This document shows, piece by piece, positions 1 through 11,091 of a stretch of DNA of 64,000 nt. The position numbers and the translations under genes were made by a program. Source of the DNA: Saturnia japonica. Its lineage: Eukaryota > Arthropoda > Insecta > Lepidoptera > Saturniidae. Every line of letters starts with the position of its first letter. Position 1 is the stretch's first letter. The notes under the pieces were generated by a model that had not been told where the DNA came from, did no database searches, and worked only from the letters and a program-made list of their open reading frames with translations. Location of the stretch: assembly GCA_033032175.1 (NCBI GenBank), contig CM065323.1, positions 12,958,001 to 13,022,000 of the forward strand, read 5' to 3'.

Positions 1-679
1 ATACATTTTGCTTCAGTGTGAAATTAAAAATTTTCTTCATGAAAATCAGTCATTTTCCCGTAGAAAAATAAGCAGCAGAATGGTAGAATAGTAATGGTTA
101 AATTTCTCATAACTTATTTTATAAACTGAATTTTTTTTTTCTTTAGCTCTGTATAAGACATCTCCTCCTCTAGACAACTATTAGGATATAATTTTACAAC
201 CCTTCTAGCCCATAGACATTTAATGTTACACGTATAACTCTGCATTTTCCCACTTAAGAAAAAGTTCTGATTGAGTATTAACTTCAAGCGAGATGATAGG
301 CGTTTGTTAATTAGCTGACTGTGATTTTAAGTTTCAATGCTTTTGGGTAATTTCCACTATGACTTGTAAAGCCTTCGCAATCGAGTCTTTAAGAACCCCT
401 GCAAAAGAAAATAGAGAAAAGCATATTTTTAGTAATAGCATTTTCTGTTATTTGTTCATATGGACATATTTCCTTGATTTATTTATTTTATACTACCTGT
501 CCCGGCATACGTTATTTTTCCCTTTCCGTTACTTAATGGTTCGGTCACAGCTTGCCGTATCGGATCTTTAGACCATCGTCTCCAATAAACAAATTTATTT
601 TGTGAATATGAGCTCAACCGGTCAAGTCGTTCTGAAGTTGTAGAAGCATTTAAATACGCTCATAATATTTTATATAAGA
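1..679. other. Unrecognised AT-rich stretch
   Basis: I see no gene or named repeat here. The one open frame (359-571, plus) has a low-complexity, membrane-like composition by chance and no recognisable motif, so it is not called. Confidence 0.5.
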
Positions 680-1201
680 CTAGCTGTGCCCATGGTTTCG
701 CTCACGTGGACTACAGAATGCCCGCACATATCTTGCTCCCCGCTCCCGGCTATTTTCAAGACAATTTTGCTTATTGTGGATGTTCCATAGAAGATACACA
801 TATACTCTCCCTGACTTTTTTGTATGTATTTTAATGTCTACGATTATGTAGTACATTAATTTAACTTAGCATACGCCAATAAAAGTAACTTAAGTTACTT
901 CTTTTTTTTTAAATTGACTATACTATTAGCCTTTGGGGCCTTGGAGCCTCTGACGGCTTTTACAGCTTCACCGGACTTGGAGTTACTCCCTATAACATCA
1001 GCTATTTATCATTGAAAGTCCCGTCAAAATCGGTCCAACCGTTTCGGAGATTACACGGAAAAACAGACAGACAGACGTACAGACAGACTTTTAAAATTTG
1101 TTTTTTTGTTATAGGTATCGTATATACTTTTATATGCATTTAGTGAAACGCTGTTATTTTGACATTACAAACAAACACTTCAATTTTATTAATTGTATAG
1201 A
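680..1201 (-). mobile_element. Non-autonomous Helitron-like element, family H1
   Basis: Read on the minus strand, the element starts with TC (1201-1200), preceded by A, and ends with CTAG (683-680), followed by T. This is the Helitron end signature and A/T insertion site. The 5' end (TCTATACAATTAATAAAATT) and the 3' end (GGCACAGCTAG, next to a CCATGG palindrome) resemble ends common in lepidopteran Helitrons. The interior carries a block around 930-1015 with GGCTTTTACAGCTTCACCGG that recurs elsewhere in the window. There is no Rep/helicase coding. Related copies lie at 13067-13680 and 57050-57447. Confidence 0.75.
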
Positions 1202-1425
1202 TTTTACCATCCCAAGTAGTTTGCTGAATAGATTCTGTGCATGCCTTACACCCTCGGCATAGCTTGGCCCTGGTTACTAAAGAGTTCTCTTCAAGGAAAG
1301 CAGAAGCGTTACATACAGGCATTTCATTCTTAAGCGTTCATGTAAAATGTTAATCACACTACCTGCCGAATTCTTCGTTTCTTGAGCAATAAAACGAAAT
1401 AGTACGTACCGTGACACTAATTTTA

Positions 1426-1657
1426 ACAAGACAATTTTTAACAAAAATGAAAACCAAATATAATGATTTTTTTCTGTTCCCTGGTGTATTTTCGAAGTTG
1501 AAGGTCCAATGCCAATGAAATTAAAATGGGACCACCCTTGAGGTATCCAATATTCCAAGAAAAAAATAAAAAGAAGTAATGGCTGAACATCCATAAAAAA
1601 TATATACACATTCGAAACGAGTGACCTCCCGACAATTGTTGGAGCCGGTTAAAAAAC
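1426..1657 (-). repeat. Dispersed repeat family C
   Basis: On the minus strand it runs from a TTTTTTAACCGGCTCC start to a TTAAAAATTGTCTTG end, with ACTTCGAAAATACACCAGGG inside. The same family occurs at 12735, 17061, 18765, 32036, 32395 and 57490. It is a lepidopteran-type interspersed repeat of unclear class. The overlapping minus-strand frames at 1277-1770 are chance readings of this repeat. Confidence 0.7.
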
Positions 1658-2560
1658 CCAAAGATAATCAATTTTTCTTTTTTGCTCTCTAAAATTTTTC
1701 CAGCCAGTATTTTTTTCTTTTTGATCTTCCACAGAGTTTGTACAGCATTCTGAACGCGCTCCTTGTACATTAAGGGCTATTGTTTTTAAGTAATTAACTG
1801 AGCGTCGTTTTCGTTTTAAAAAAAATTCGCTACCGTGCTCATAGAAGTCTCGCTTTAATAATTCAAACCGACAGTATCTAATGTATATCAGTTTCATAGA
1901 CATTTCAAAGCAATTCTCAAATAACCGACCTTGCCCACTCAGAGCGTGCATTACGTAAATACGCGCAAAAGTAATATAGATCATGAACGAAATTATCTCA
2001 AAATACCACACGTAACACTACATATAAGCACGAGTTTACGCATTCGCAAGATTTGGAAGAGTTGTTAGTAAATCTTTATTCAATTAATTAACTTCTGTCA
2101 TTGATTTGTATTGCAACAATTCAATATATTCGGTTTTTGGAACGAAGTTTCTTATGGGACGTTACGCAAAAAACATCCGTAACGTAAGTTTTTTTATGTA
2201 TAGTCTATGTATGATGGCTATACAGTGTTGAATGTATAGTCTATGTGATGACTGTTATTATTATTGCAGTTTGCTATTATTATTATATCATTCGAGAATT
2301 ACAATATATATATTTATTTTAGTTATTATAAATGTAAATAGATGTTCCTCTGTATATTATTATTATTTATTTTTATAAATTATTGTAAATAAAATAAAGG
2401 TGTTAGGATAATTTTGTAAAGTAGTTTTTTTTATCAAAAAAAATCATAATAAAACATGTATATCCGAATAATTATTTTCTTTATACCTCGAATAGAACTT
2501 GAAATTAATATTTTATAATAAGGAACTTCGTTCTTATTTTGGTGTCCCACGACACCACAC
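1658..2560. other. Unrecognised AT-rich stretch
   Basis: I see no gene. The 13-mer GTATAGTCTATGT occurs twice (about 2199 and 2235). The frame at 1649-2011 (minus) partly reads repeat C and has no motif support. Confidence 0.45.
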
Positions 2561-2564
2561 ACTT

Positions 2565-2760
2565 TTTTTTAAAACTACGATGGTGGCAAACAAGCATACA
2601 GCCCGCCTGATGGTAAGCGGCTACTATAGCCTATGGACGTTTGTAATGCCAATGGTATCACTAGTGCGTGGTCGATATTAAAACCCCCTACCCCAAGGAG
2701 CTCTGGAAACCTTACTTAACGAAGGAATACAACACAAGGTTATTTGGCTGCGATGTTTGA
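2565..2760 (+). repeat. Dispersed repeat family B
   Basis: It begins near ATGGTGGCAAACAAGCATAC and includes GGTAAGCGGCTAC, CCCCAAGGAGCTCTGGAAAC and AACACAAGGTTATTTGGCTG. Other copies are at 20140 (+), 22205 (+), 37085 (+, tail only) and 37935 (-). It looks like a widespread lepidopteran SINE/MITE-sized repeat. The frame 2499-2681 is not a gene. Confidence 0.75.
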
Positions 2761-4645
2761 ACATTTGTTATTTGTCAACGAATTGTAACTGATTTCGAGT
2801 TTTTTAGAGCTTCCAGTTGGAACATATCTGAGTGAAGATCTTAAATTCATGTCGCATATCAAAAGTAAAAAGTACAACATTGTAATATGCTGCGAGACGC
2901 CAATCAGGAACGGTGTATTTTGCATCGACTTATTAACTGAGGTCTTCTCGATCTAATAACTCGGACAAGAATCACTTTAAGCCGGTCTTTGTTTACTTAT
3001 AAAGTGCGTGCAGTCACAAAGCACACCACACGACCAAGTCCGGTGAAGTTGTAAAAGCCGCAGCGGCTTCAGGGCTCCTAAGGCTAACAGTGTAGTCAGA
3101 TCTAAAAAAAAAACAAAGCAAACCTGTTGTTATTGCACCTAGTCAATAGTGCAGTGGTCAATGGTATAGACATTGTACGAATACTAAGCTACCAGTACGG
3201 ATTCCATAATAATATCGACACAAATCTCCAGCATACATTAAATATTATCCTACTTATTATGACGAGTTGGTAGAGAAAGTCGGTCTTGTGGTATGAATGC
3301 CAAGACTCCTCTTGTGAAGTAGCATTTTCCCAGCTATGATGTTTCCGCCTGGTGTTATATAACACCATCATAATTAAAATATAAATATAGTTCGAATTTT
3401 AATATAGTACCTATTTTAAACTTATTATTCGGTGTCCAGATAAGGATTAAGGTGTTCGGTAGGTGGATAAAAAATAATAAGTATTTATTATAAATGTAAT
3501 AAAAATAAAACAAAAGCGATTAAGCCATAAGTTTAAATTTTTTTTAAAAGTTTTTCCTTAATACATTTTAAGTATTTTCTATATAAATAAAGGGTATATT
3601 GAAGTTGGTTTAGGTTGTCACGGGCAGATGTTTATTTATAAATCACCATTTATGCTAAGTTTTACACAACTGAATATTAGTAATAAAACTTTTGAAACTT
3701 CTGTTAGGATGATGTTTTTATTGCATTTTATGTAATTCTAATTAACATTCGCGTACTTAAGAATTTGTTACTTTTGCTACCCATTTTTGGAATTATAAGA
3801 TTTGTAAAAGTTGTAATTAAAATGCCTTATATTATATATTATAATATTATAAATGTGGTTCTAAATAAAAATTATCTTTGCTTTCCCCGTTATTAATTAC
3901 AATTATCGCCTGAATTTATTCTCATTTCCATCTTCGTAAATTTGGGCGCCTACGAAAATATGCCCCCGTAAAGCGAGTAAAGCTAGCCTCATCTGTATGT
4001 GATAATACTCTCCTGAAATCCTGATCAACATAAAAGGAAATAGCATGAGCTATATAATAATCCATTTGTATCAAACTGGACTTCGATAAACATATGGGGA
4101 CGATCCTGTCTCTGTGCTTCCAAGTGCTTGTTTTATAGTTTTATATAGATATTCACTTTTCACGTCTCCACACCTCTGCTTCTGTGCTGTATTTTATAAC
4201 TATTATATGAAGTAAAATCATTTGCTCGAGCATGATTGAACTTTTAAAATATAATATGATATAAATATATGACTTAAGAGAAACCGTTAAAATCACCACC
4301 AGATTATAATTCTTAACTAAGAAAAATACAAAAAATTGATCTCTCCATACTCCATATCTCACTTCCCACGGCCAGAAAAATGACCCCCCATGAACTGAAT
4401 TCCCTAATCCGTTCTAGTTCCAATGCCGGATGAGACACGCCATATAACCTTGATACAGATTACTGTGATTCGCGTTACAACAATTATGTTTTAACGATCC
4501 ATCATACAGAAATATACGGACGGCTGTTACGGACGTGGCCGTAAGTAATTTTAGCGCATGAAAAAAGAAGTAAAGAAAAATGTAAGTCTGAACGATAATT
4601 TGGTAATTCAAACAAAAAAATATAATACATTTCAGTTGTATCCGT
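2761..4645. other. Mostly unrecognised AT-rich stretch with a small H1 Helitron scrap
   Basis: About 3025-3110 carries AAGTCCGGTGAAGTTGTAAA and GGCTTCAGGGCTCCTAAGGC, matching the interior block of the H1 Helitron. Nothing else is recognisable, and the short frames (2740-2925, 3189-3371, 4153-4362) lack motifs. Confidence 0.45.
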
Positions 4646-4647
4646 GA

Positions 4648-4695
4648 CGAATATTTGAATGTTAGCTTCACTCAATGCTAACAGTCAAATATTCG
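4648..4695. repeat. Short inverted repeat (hairpin)
   Basis: A 19-bp arm at 4648-4666 (CGAATATTTGAATGTTAGC) pairs with 4677-4695 with a single mismatch and a 10-nt spacer. It may be a terminal fragment of a MITE. The arm is too short to argue for a pre-miRNA. Confidence 0.6.
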
Positions 4696-4697
4696 CT

Positions 4698-5028
4698 AAT
4701 AAATGCAATATTCACCATAACTCATAAAAAAAGTTTTGTAGTAAATAAATAATTTATATCATTATCGAGATTCTAGTCGACTCTTCTCAGTGACAGAAAG
4801 GTTTTACGAACTGATCGTAGCTTTGAAGTCAGCATTACATAGAATTACTCAAACTTATTTGATTATTGTAGTCTCGTCACATTTGTTTCTTTATCTTGTA
4901 GAACATGATGATATTATGTGTAACTGTGGGAAGCACTACCTCCATATCTATTATTTGCGCCGCAAGCTAGCACTATTCGCGCTACTGTGTTCCACAAACG
5001 TGTGGTTGATATATACACTGATATATAA
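4698..5028. other. Unrecognised stretch
   Basis: AT-rich DNA up to the LINE fragment. No feature is recognisable, and the frame at 4790-5059 has no motif. Confidence 0.4.
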
Positions 5029-5610
5029 ATGTAGTGTCTCTTGTCCGTACTCACCTTGAATACGCCTCTCAAGTATGGAATCCGAATTACAATACTTATG
5101 TTAATCGTATAGAACGGATACAAAAGAGGTTTCTTAGATTCTTACAGTATAAAAGTAAATGTTACCATTGTAACTATTTCCTTAGTTGTAAATACAATCA
5201 TATTCTTTCTCATGATGAACGTAGATGAATAGCAAATATCACATATCTGTTAAAAATTATTAATGCCTACTGTATATACAAGAAACAAGTTCCTTTTACA
5301 CGTGCCGTAAGTGAAATCATCATATAGAAAGAACTCTTTCTTAGTCAGAATTAGCAGTCAAATTGATATCACTTCCAAAACCATAGATATAGATTTCTTT
5401 TTAATCAATTCTCTCAAACTTGAGGAAAATCTAACCAGTCAATATTTTACCTAATTTCACCAGTCTAATTTTATCAACCAATTTTATTTATTTATCTATT
5501 ACTGAATATTTGTGTGGACTTTTAAATGGCCTTCTGTATGTTATTTCTATATATATGTACTCTGTTAGCTGTAAGATCACCATGTATCACTAAATAAATA
5601 CATAGATAAG
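5029..5610 (+). pseudogene. 3' fragment of a CR1/Jockey-type LINE reverse transcriptase
   Basis: The frame at 5034-5228 reads SLVRTHLEYASQVWNPNYN, then RIERIQKRFLRFL and NHILSHDERR. This order is typical of the region after the reverse transcriptase catalytic core in Jockey-superfamily LINEs, where an LVRPHLEYA-like motif precedes a KRFLRF helix and an RR motif. Stop codons and frameshifts follow, and the copy ends in a TAAATAAATA-like tail near 5595. The catalytic core and endonuclease are missing, as expected for 5'-truncated LINE copies. The clade is inferred from the motif style only. Confidence 0.8.
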
Positions 5611-6130
5611 GCGTTCGAAGTTATCCCTCAAGAGTTGAAACCAAATAACTATTGTTATTAACCTTAAAACTGCGTTGCTTTTGATACAAATATGTCTGAA
5701 TATCTTTTATCAAGATTAATAAAAGTGAAAAATAACTATGCTTTCATGAAACAATATCTGAAAAAACTGAAACACTTTTATTAAAAAAAAACCGTCACCG
5801 GCTTTATTTGTAAAAACTGACCGTATGTTTACGAGACAATGTTACGAAACTCAAATTCCATAGCATTTACATTTTAACATTGCGTTGTTTAACATTTAAA
5901 TTTAATTATTCACACATCACAAATGTTAATCAAAAATTGTTTAAGTTTAAGTATTTGTATAATTTAACAGGATATCTTAACGCTATTTAAGATAGGGGGT
6001 TGTCAGATATACGTCGAAGTCTACCATTGAATTTGCATTGTAATTTTAATAAGTACCAGCTGGTTCATACGGTTTCACTACCGCCAGATTTCTTCTCCGT
6101 TCCCTAAAGAGCTTTACCTGGGACACGGAA
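5611..6130. other. Unrecognised AT-rich stretch
   Basis: No gene or repeat recognised. Confidence 0.4.
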
Positions 6131-6300
6131 ATTATGTATACCTGTATCGCGACCACCATATACCGAATATAAACATTTCTTCTGAGATTAGCCGGTGTAT
6201 ATTTAAATAATGAAGCCGGTTGGTTGGAATCTGAACCCAACTGGGTTGCGACCACCATGCGTATTTTGATAAACCCGTCACAGTGAACCTCTTTTAGTTT
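6131..6300 (-). repeat. Dispersed repeat family E
   Basis: It contains two GCGACCACCAT boxes about 96 bp apart (near 6153 and 6249), followed by GATAAACCCGTCACA. The same paired boxes appear in opposite orientation at 24790-24915, and a related tail is at 56567-56640. The frame 6046-6258 reads through it and is not a gene. Confidence 0.55.
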
Positions 6301-6438
6301 GACATGTTTCTGGATAAGCCAAGGTATATTTAACTGACGAAAGGCAGCCTGGCCTTCTCGTATGGATTCTCGTTTAAAATTAGTTAATTAGAAAGAAAGA
6401 ACATTCATTTGATAATCAAAATACGGATATAATTAATA

Positions 6439-6688
6439 CTAGATGTGCGCCATGATTTCACTCGTGTTAATTTTATACGACAAACATTGCCAACGCACCC
6501 GTTTAGGCTTTTTTTGATACTTTGTGTAAAACTATCGACATTTTTATGAGCAATAAATGATTTTTTCAAATTATAATATAGCCTATGTTACTCGTTGATA
6601 CAGTAGCTTTATATTGGTGAAAGAATTTTTTAAATCGGTTTGAGGTTATCCATTACAAACAAAAAACAAATATTTCCTCTTTATAACA
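6439..6688 (-). mobile_element. Helitron-like fragment, family H4
   Basis: Its plus-strand text begins CTAG (6439) and continues with ATGATTTCACTCGTGTTAAT and TTTTATACGACAAA, ending at TTTCCTCTTTATAA. This is the reverse complement of a Helitron-like 3' end (GTGAAA...CTAG) and a 5' interior (TTATAAAGAGGAAA). A second copy is at 17146-17370. There is no coding. Confidence 0.65.
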
Positions 6689-7024
6689 GTAAAGAGTAAC
6701 TCTTTAGTAAATACAACACACATTAAATACGATATTACAATAAAGTATTTAATTTATAACACTACAACGTTGCCATACAAATGCCGCACTCAAGATCAAA
6801 AAGGACCTCAGCTCAGCATATGCTATAGCAAAATACTATAGCGCTGGTTTTCAGCTGGACCTACACTACATACTAAAGGCCTCAGGTCATACCAGATCAT
6901 GATTATTATTTCATTAGATATTGCTGGAATAAGAGAAAGGTACCTAGGTCGTGAAAAGAAAGGAAAAATATGACAAAAGCTGTTTACACCAAAAAGTAGA
7001 TTACCTACGTACAACCAATCTTCT
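6689..7024. other. Unrecognised stretch
   Basis: No gene or named repeat. The frame at 6823-7014 (minus) lacks motifs. Confidence 0.4.
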
Positions 7025-7260
7025 TCTTCCCAGCCTTAACCCACTTTAAATGGGGTCGGCTCTCCTAATCTTTCTGCGCCAGGTTTATCTGTCCTGGATT
7101 GTCGGGCCGGGCAGTTCATCCTCCAACAGGAGTTTCGTCATGCTAGTCCACCACGTAGCCGGAGGATTTCCTGTACCTCTCTTATATTCAGACAACGAAC
7201 AACCAATGTTGGTACATAAAATAATTAAGAAGAAATGCTCTGTGCTCAAGCTTATCTGTA
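7025..7260 (-). repeat. LINE-tail-like dispersed repeat
   Basis: It contains ACCCACTTTAAATGGGGTCG, CTGCGCCAGGTTTATCTGTC and ATGCTAGTCCACCACGTAGC, reminiscent of the degenerate 3' part of RTE-like lepidopteran LINEs in reverse orientation. The overlapping plus frame 7050-7436 is not supported as a gene. Confidence 0.45.
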
Positions 7261-7836
7261 AATTTAAAATATTTTCCTATATTTTATACTTAAAAGTGCG
7301 TACAAATGTTGCAATCTGTAAAGGTGGAGGTATATTGTTCCAGATTTTAGCAACAGCATATTTAAAATTACCTCTGGCTGCTGTAATATGTTATATAAGT
7401 TTATTTGATTATTTAAAGTTCCCTTCTCTCTTTTAATTTGCGCTACAAGCTCTTAAAATTATTGGAATAAGTATATAAAAAAAGCGTGTTTTGAAAAAAA
7501 TATTTTTTCGTTTTTTCTCCGCAAACCCTTTCGTTTGATACCCATAGCATAGCATAGAATAAAAATAACATATCCGATGTCTTTGGAAGTCCACGATATT
7601 GGATTTAATATGACGTCACTGAGCTAACCATGTATTGTCATCCAAACTAAACATGTACGCAAAATTTCAGCTTAATCGGTTGTGGATAACTGTTTTGAAA
7701 TTAACATAAGGCGAGTTATATAAAATCTTTTAAGAATCTAGTATAGTGTGAGACCGCTTACATAAAGATTATGACGCGATTTATAATATAATTATAATGC
7801 CAGTTAATTATGGTCTTCTATTACGCCTAAATATTA
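7261..7836. other. Unclassified DNA, probably old repeat
   Basis: A segment near 7590-7690 (TTGGATTTAATATGACGTCA and TTTCAGCTTAATCGGTTG) has the style of transposon-derived DNA, but I cannot assign it. Confidence 0.35.
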
Positions 7837-7838
7837 TA

Positions 7839-9141
7839 CAAGGTGTCCAGAAAGGGTATCGGGTATTTGTTTTCGCGCCATATTCGAAACGGGGCGTCTA
7901 AAGGGTGCGGGGAGGGGTTCGTGGCGTCCGCCATTTTGTGGAGTTTTAGTCACGATGGAACAGTACTCGGGGACGCATCGCGCATTTTGCGTACGAGCGT
8001 ATTATCGTAATGGTGATTCAATAGTGACTGCTCAACGTCTCTATCGTGCGGAATATCGTACACGCCACGCGCAAAGTGACGATAGCATTAGGAAATGGAT
8101 CAAGATGTTCGAGAATACAGGTGCGACAGTTAAAATTCAAAACTCTGGTCGTCCTCGTTCAGTTCGCGATGAAGAAACAATTGAAGAAGTTGAGGCATCG
8201 GTTCGTCAAAATCCGTCTTTATCCATCCGAAAGCGAAGCCAAGCGTTGAACATCAAAAAATCGTCTTTACATTCGATTTTAAAGAAAGACTTACATCTAA
8301 AAGCCTATAAAATTCAATTGGTTCAATAATTGAAGGATACGGACTATGCTAATCGACTGAATTTTGCGAACGAAATGCTGCAGCGATTTAACAACTTTAA
8401 CAACATACTGTTCAGTAACGAAGCAAATTTTCACCTGAATGGTCATGTTAATAAGCAGAATTGTCGGTACTGGGCAGTGGAGAATCCGAGACGAAAGCAT
8501 GAACGACCCCTGCATAGCCCAAAGGTCGTTGTTTGCGCCGCTATGTCTGCTGAAGGCATAATTGGTCCTTATTTTCATGAAGATCAACGAGGCCGAGCAA
8601 TTAATGTGAATAGTGACCGTTATTGCGATATGTTGCGAAATTTGTTAGTCCCAGAGTTGCAGGAGTTTGCAGGTTTCAACTCAAGAACGTGGTTCCAGCA
8701 AGATGGGGCCACTTGCCATACCTCAAATGACTCAATGGAAGTTGTTAACGAATTATTCCCTAATAAAGTCATTTCGCGAAGGGGTAACATCAACTGGCCT
8801 CCCAGAAGCCCCGACCTTAGCCCGCTTGACTATTTTGCATGGGGATACCTTAAAAGTAAGGTTTATCAAAACAATCCGACGAATCTAACCCAGTTAAAGC
8901 AAAACATCAGGTCAGAAATGGCAGCAATATCGATAGCTATGTGTCAACGTGTTATCGCCAATCTTCGTTTCCGTTTAGAAGAGTGCCAGCAACGTAACGG
9001 TCATCATTTGGATAACATCATCTTTTCCAAATAATTCTCCAATTCATATGCTAATAATAAACAATAAACTTTTTTATTGCATACAAATAATTTTTGTTTC
9101 ATTGAACTTACAAATACCCGATACCCTTTCTGGACACCTTG
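7839..9141 (+). mobile_element. Full-length DD41D Tc1/mariner element (copy 1)
   Basis: A 1303-bp element bounded by perfect 31-bp terminal inverted repeats (7839-7869 and 9111-9141; outer sequence CAAGGTGTCCAGAAAGGGTA). The flanking TA dinucleotides at 7837-7838 and 9142-9143 are the TA target duplication of the Tc1/mariner superfamily. It holds one transposase gene interrupted by a stop codon. A second copy, deleted internally, lies at 43352-44327 on the other strand. The perfect inverted repeats suggest a recent insertion. Confidence 0.96.
7955..9034 (+). pseudogene. DD41D mariner-like transposase, disrupted
   Basis: The frame is 359 codons plus stop, broken once by TAA at 8327-8329 (codon 125). 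The N-terminal 124 residues (7955-8326) are the paired-type helix-turn-helix DNA-binding region. The start is the ATG just after the 5' leader. The C-terminal part holds the DDD catalytic core: FSNEANFHL (first acidic position, codon 155), FQQDGATCHT (second Asp) and RSPDLSPLDYFAWGYLKS (third Asp in PLD). There are 41 residues between the second and third Asp, which places it in the DD41D group (rosa/Bmmar6-like). Two lesions are visible. The stop is GAA in copy 2. The first catalytic residue is Asn (AAC, 8417-8419), whereas copy 2 keeps Asp. Either lesion would abolish cut-and-paste activity. Confidence 0.95.
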
Positions 9142-9143
9142 TA

Positions 9144-10158
9144 GAATGCTCTTTTAACGCTTGTACGTACGACGACGCCCTACACGATAATTAAATCGCA
9201 TAACAAATCAATTTATTGTATCAATATTTTTGATGGGTCGATTTTAATTTATTCCTTTTAAATTTATACATATAGAGCGTTTGGAATTGGATTACAATCA
9301 TGTGACATGTTTTTATGCGTTTTTTAATTTCCCGAACCCGCTGACCCGCCGAAATAGATGTCACCATACCATGGCGATGACTAACTGTACCCACGCGGGC
9401 TACCCGGCGACATGTTGGCAGGTTGTTTATGTACTCAGTTGACTGGCGATATTCGACGTGTAGTGTCATGGAGTTTGCTTTGAAATATTATGTAGAACAT
9501 TGAAATAACTTTAATAAATCATTATCACCGAAAGGAGTTATTGTGGAGCCGTAAACGTCGTCGCCAACTCCCGTAATTAGGCGTTTTAGGTGAAAATCTG
9601 TGTGTTGGTGAAGCTGTATTTCTGTAATTTGTACCTTTTTTAACTATTCTGTGTGTTAATATTATTCGATAAATGTTTAAAATGGAAATTGGTTAAATCC
9701 ATAAATGTTTTTAAATGTATATGTGTGTATCTAAATCTTTCAATTTATTAATGTAACAACTGCGACTATATACTAACTCAAAAATTTCGTGTTCTCAGAA
9801 CTGATACAGCGATAATAACTCCACTGACCCCACGAGCTGTTTTATTATTATTTCACTAATAATTAATAAATGATTCAAAAGAGACAACGTATCTCCATGT
9901 TCGCCAGTATCTAACAGCGGAGACAAAGTTGCTCATATCGTGTCGCCAAAAAAGTTTTCCGACTCGCAAGACAACATATGTCGGCGGGTATGGGTTTGGT
10001 GTGTAGAGAACTTATTGATTTATATAAATAAATCTATAGTCATGTCTGTACATGTAATATTTTTTCCAAATTTCCCTGTAGATATACTATATATAAGACA
10101 CTGATGCCGAAAATGTGAATTTTTTTTATCTGTCTGTTTGTTTGTCCGGATTTAACTC
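9144..10158. other. Unrecognised stretch
   Basis: No gene is recognised. The frame at 9221-9469 (minus) lacks motifs. Near 10120-10160 the text (TCTGTCTGTTTGTTTGTCCG, then ACGGCTCGACTG) is typical of transposon 3' regions leading into the tandem array. Confidence 0.4.
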
Positions 10159-10770
10159 AAAAACGGCTCGACTGATTCTTATGAAATTTTGTACACGGGA
10201 ATCTACGTCATTGGTCAATTAAAAGGACATAAGAATTTTCAATAATACTTTTAGAAATAGTAAAAAAAATTACCTAGTTTGATGAAGTTTTGTACGCGGT
10301 AAAAATGAATTAATCCATAATTGATGGGCTTAAACAATTTTCAATATTACTTTTAGAAATAGTAAAAAAAATTACCTAGTTTGATGAAGTTTTGTACGCG
10401 GTAAAAATGAATTAATCCATAATTGATGGGCTTAAACAATTTTCAATATTACTTTTAGAAATAGTAAAAACAATTACCTAGTTTGATGAAGTTTTGTACG
10501 CGGTAAAAATGAATTAATCCATAATTGATGGGCTTAAACAATTTTCAATATTACTTTTAGAAATAGTAAAAAAAATTACCTAGTTTGATGAAGTTTTGTA
10601 CGCGGTAAAAATGAATTAATCCATAATTGATGGGCTTAAACAATTTTCAATATTACTTTTAGAAATAGTAAAAAAAATTACCTAGTTTGATGAAGTTTTG
10701 TACGCGGTAAAAATGAATTAATCCATAATTGATGGGCTTAAACAATTTTCAATATTACTTTTAGAAATAG
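10159..10770 (+). repeat. 102-bp tandem repeat array, five near-identical units plus a diverged one
   Basis: Units start at 10261, 10363, 10465, 10567 and 10669, exactly 102 bp apart. They are almost identical; the unit at 10465 has TAAAAACAATT in place of TAAAAAAAATT. A diverged unit (10159-10260) precedes them, and more diverged half-units appear at 10771-10852 and 11130-11230. Each contains GATGAAGTTTTGTACGCGG and CTTAAACAATTTTCAATATT. The outer units read GAAATTTTGTACACGGGAA, so the array appears to have expanded from a transposon-derived sequence. Confidence 0.95.
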
Positions 10771-10858
10771 TAAAAAAAAGAATTTAAAAAAAATCATCAA
10801 TTCTGATCAAATTTTGTAGACGGGAAGCATACGTTACTCTATATTTGGCAGGCTATAA

Positions 10859-11085
10859 CTTCCTCATTAACCTAGTGATCGAGGTCCTGGGTTCGATTCA
10901 AAGGGCGAGCCTTAGGTCGAGGTTATTGCTTTTTCTTTAAAATTGTCAGTAGCAGCTGGCAATGGCAATAAGCTCGCTCCCATTGGATTTAAAAAACATA
11001 CACGGCGAACTGTGGATGTACATTAGTATACCTCTGTCTAACCCTTCGGGGATACAGGCGTAATGGTATGTTATGTTATGATAAA
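10859..11085 (+). mobile_element. tRNA-headed SINE, family A (copy 1)
   Basis: It starts with a decayed tRNA-like head (CCTCATTAACCTAGTG, then GATCGAGGTCCTGGGTTCGA, the B-box region), then TCAGTAGCAGCTGGCAATGG and a tail ending ATGGTATGTTATGTTATG. About 20 bp of the head between the A and B boxes is missing. CTATAA at 10853-10858 and 11086-11091 is a target duplication. The insertion splits a diverged unit of the neighbouring repeat array. Confidence 0.88.
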
Positions 11086-11091
11086 CTATAA

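Noticed and set aside
1277..2011. Three overlapping minus frames of 110-120 codons
   Set aside because: They are readings of dispersed repeat C and nearby AT-rich DNA in different frames, rich in Phe/Ile/Lys, with no motif.
7050..7436. 128-codon plus frame
   Set aside because: The first third reads a LINE-tail-like repeat antisense and the rest is AT-rich; no domain.
9111..9143. Possible regulatory inverted repeat
   Set aside because: It is the 3' terminal inverted repeat of the DD41D element plus its TA duplication.
10261..10770. CRISPR-like array
   Set aside because: Whole 102-bp units repeat without variable spacers, and the genome is eukaryotic; it is an ordinary tandem repeat.
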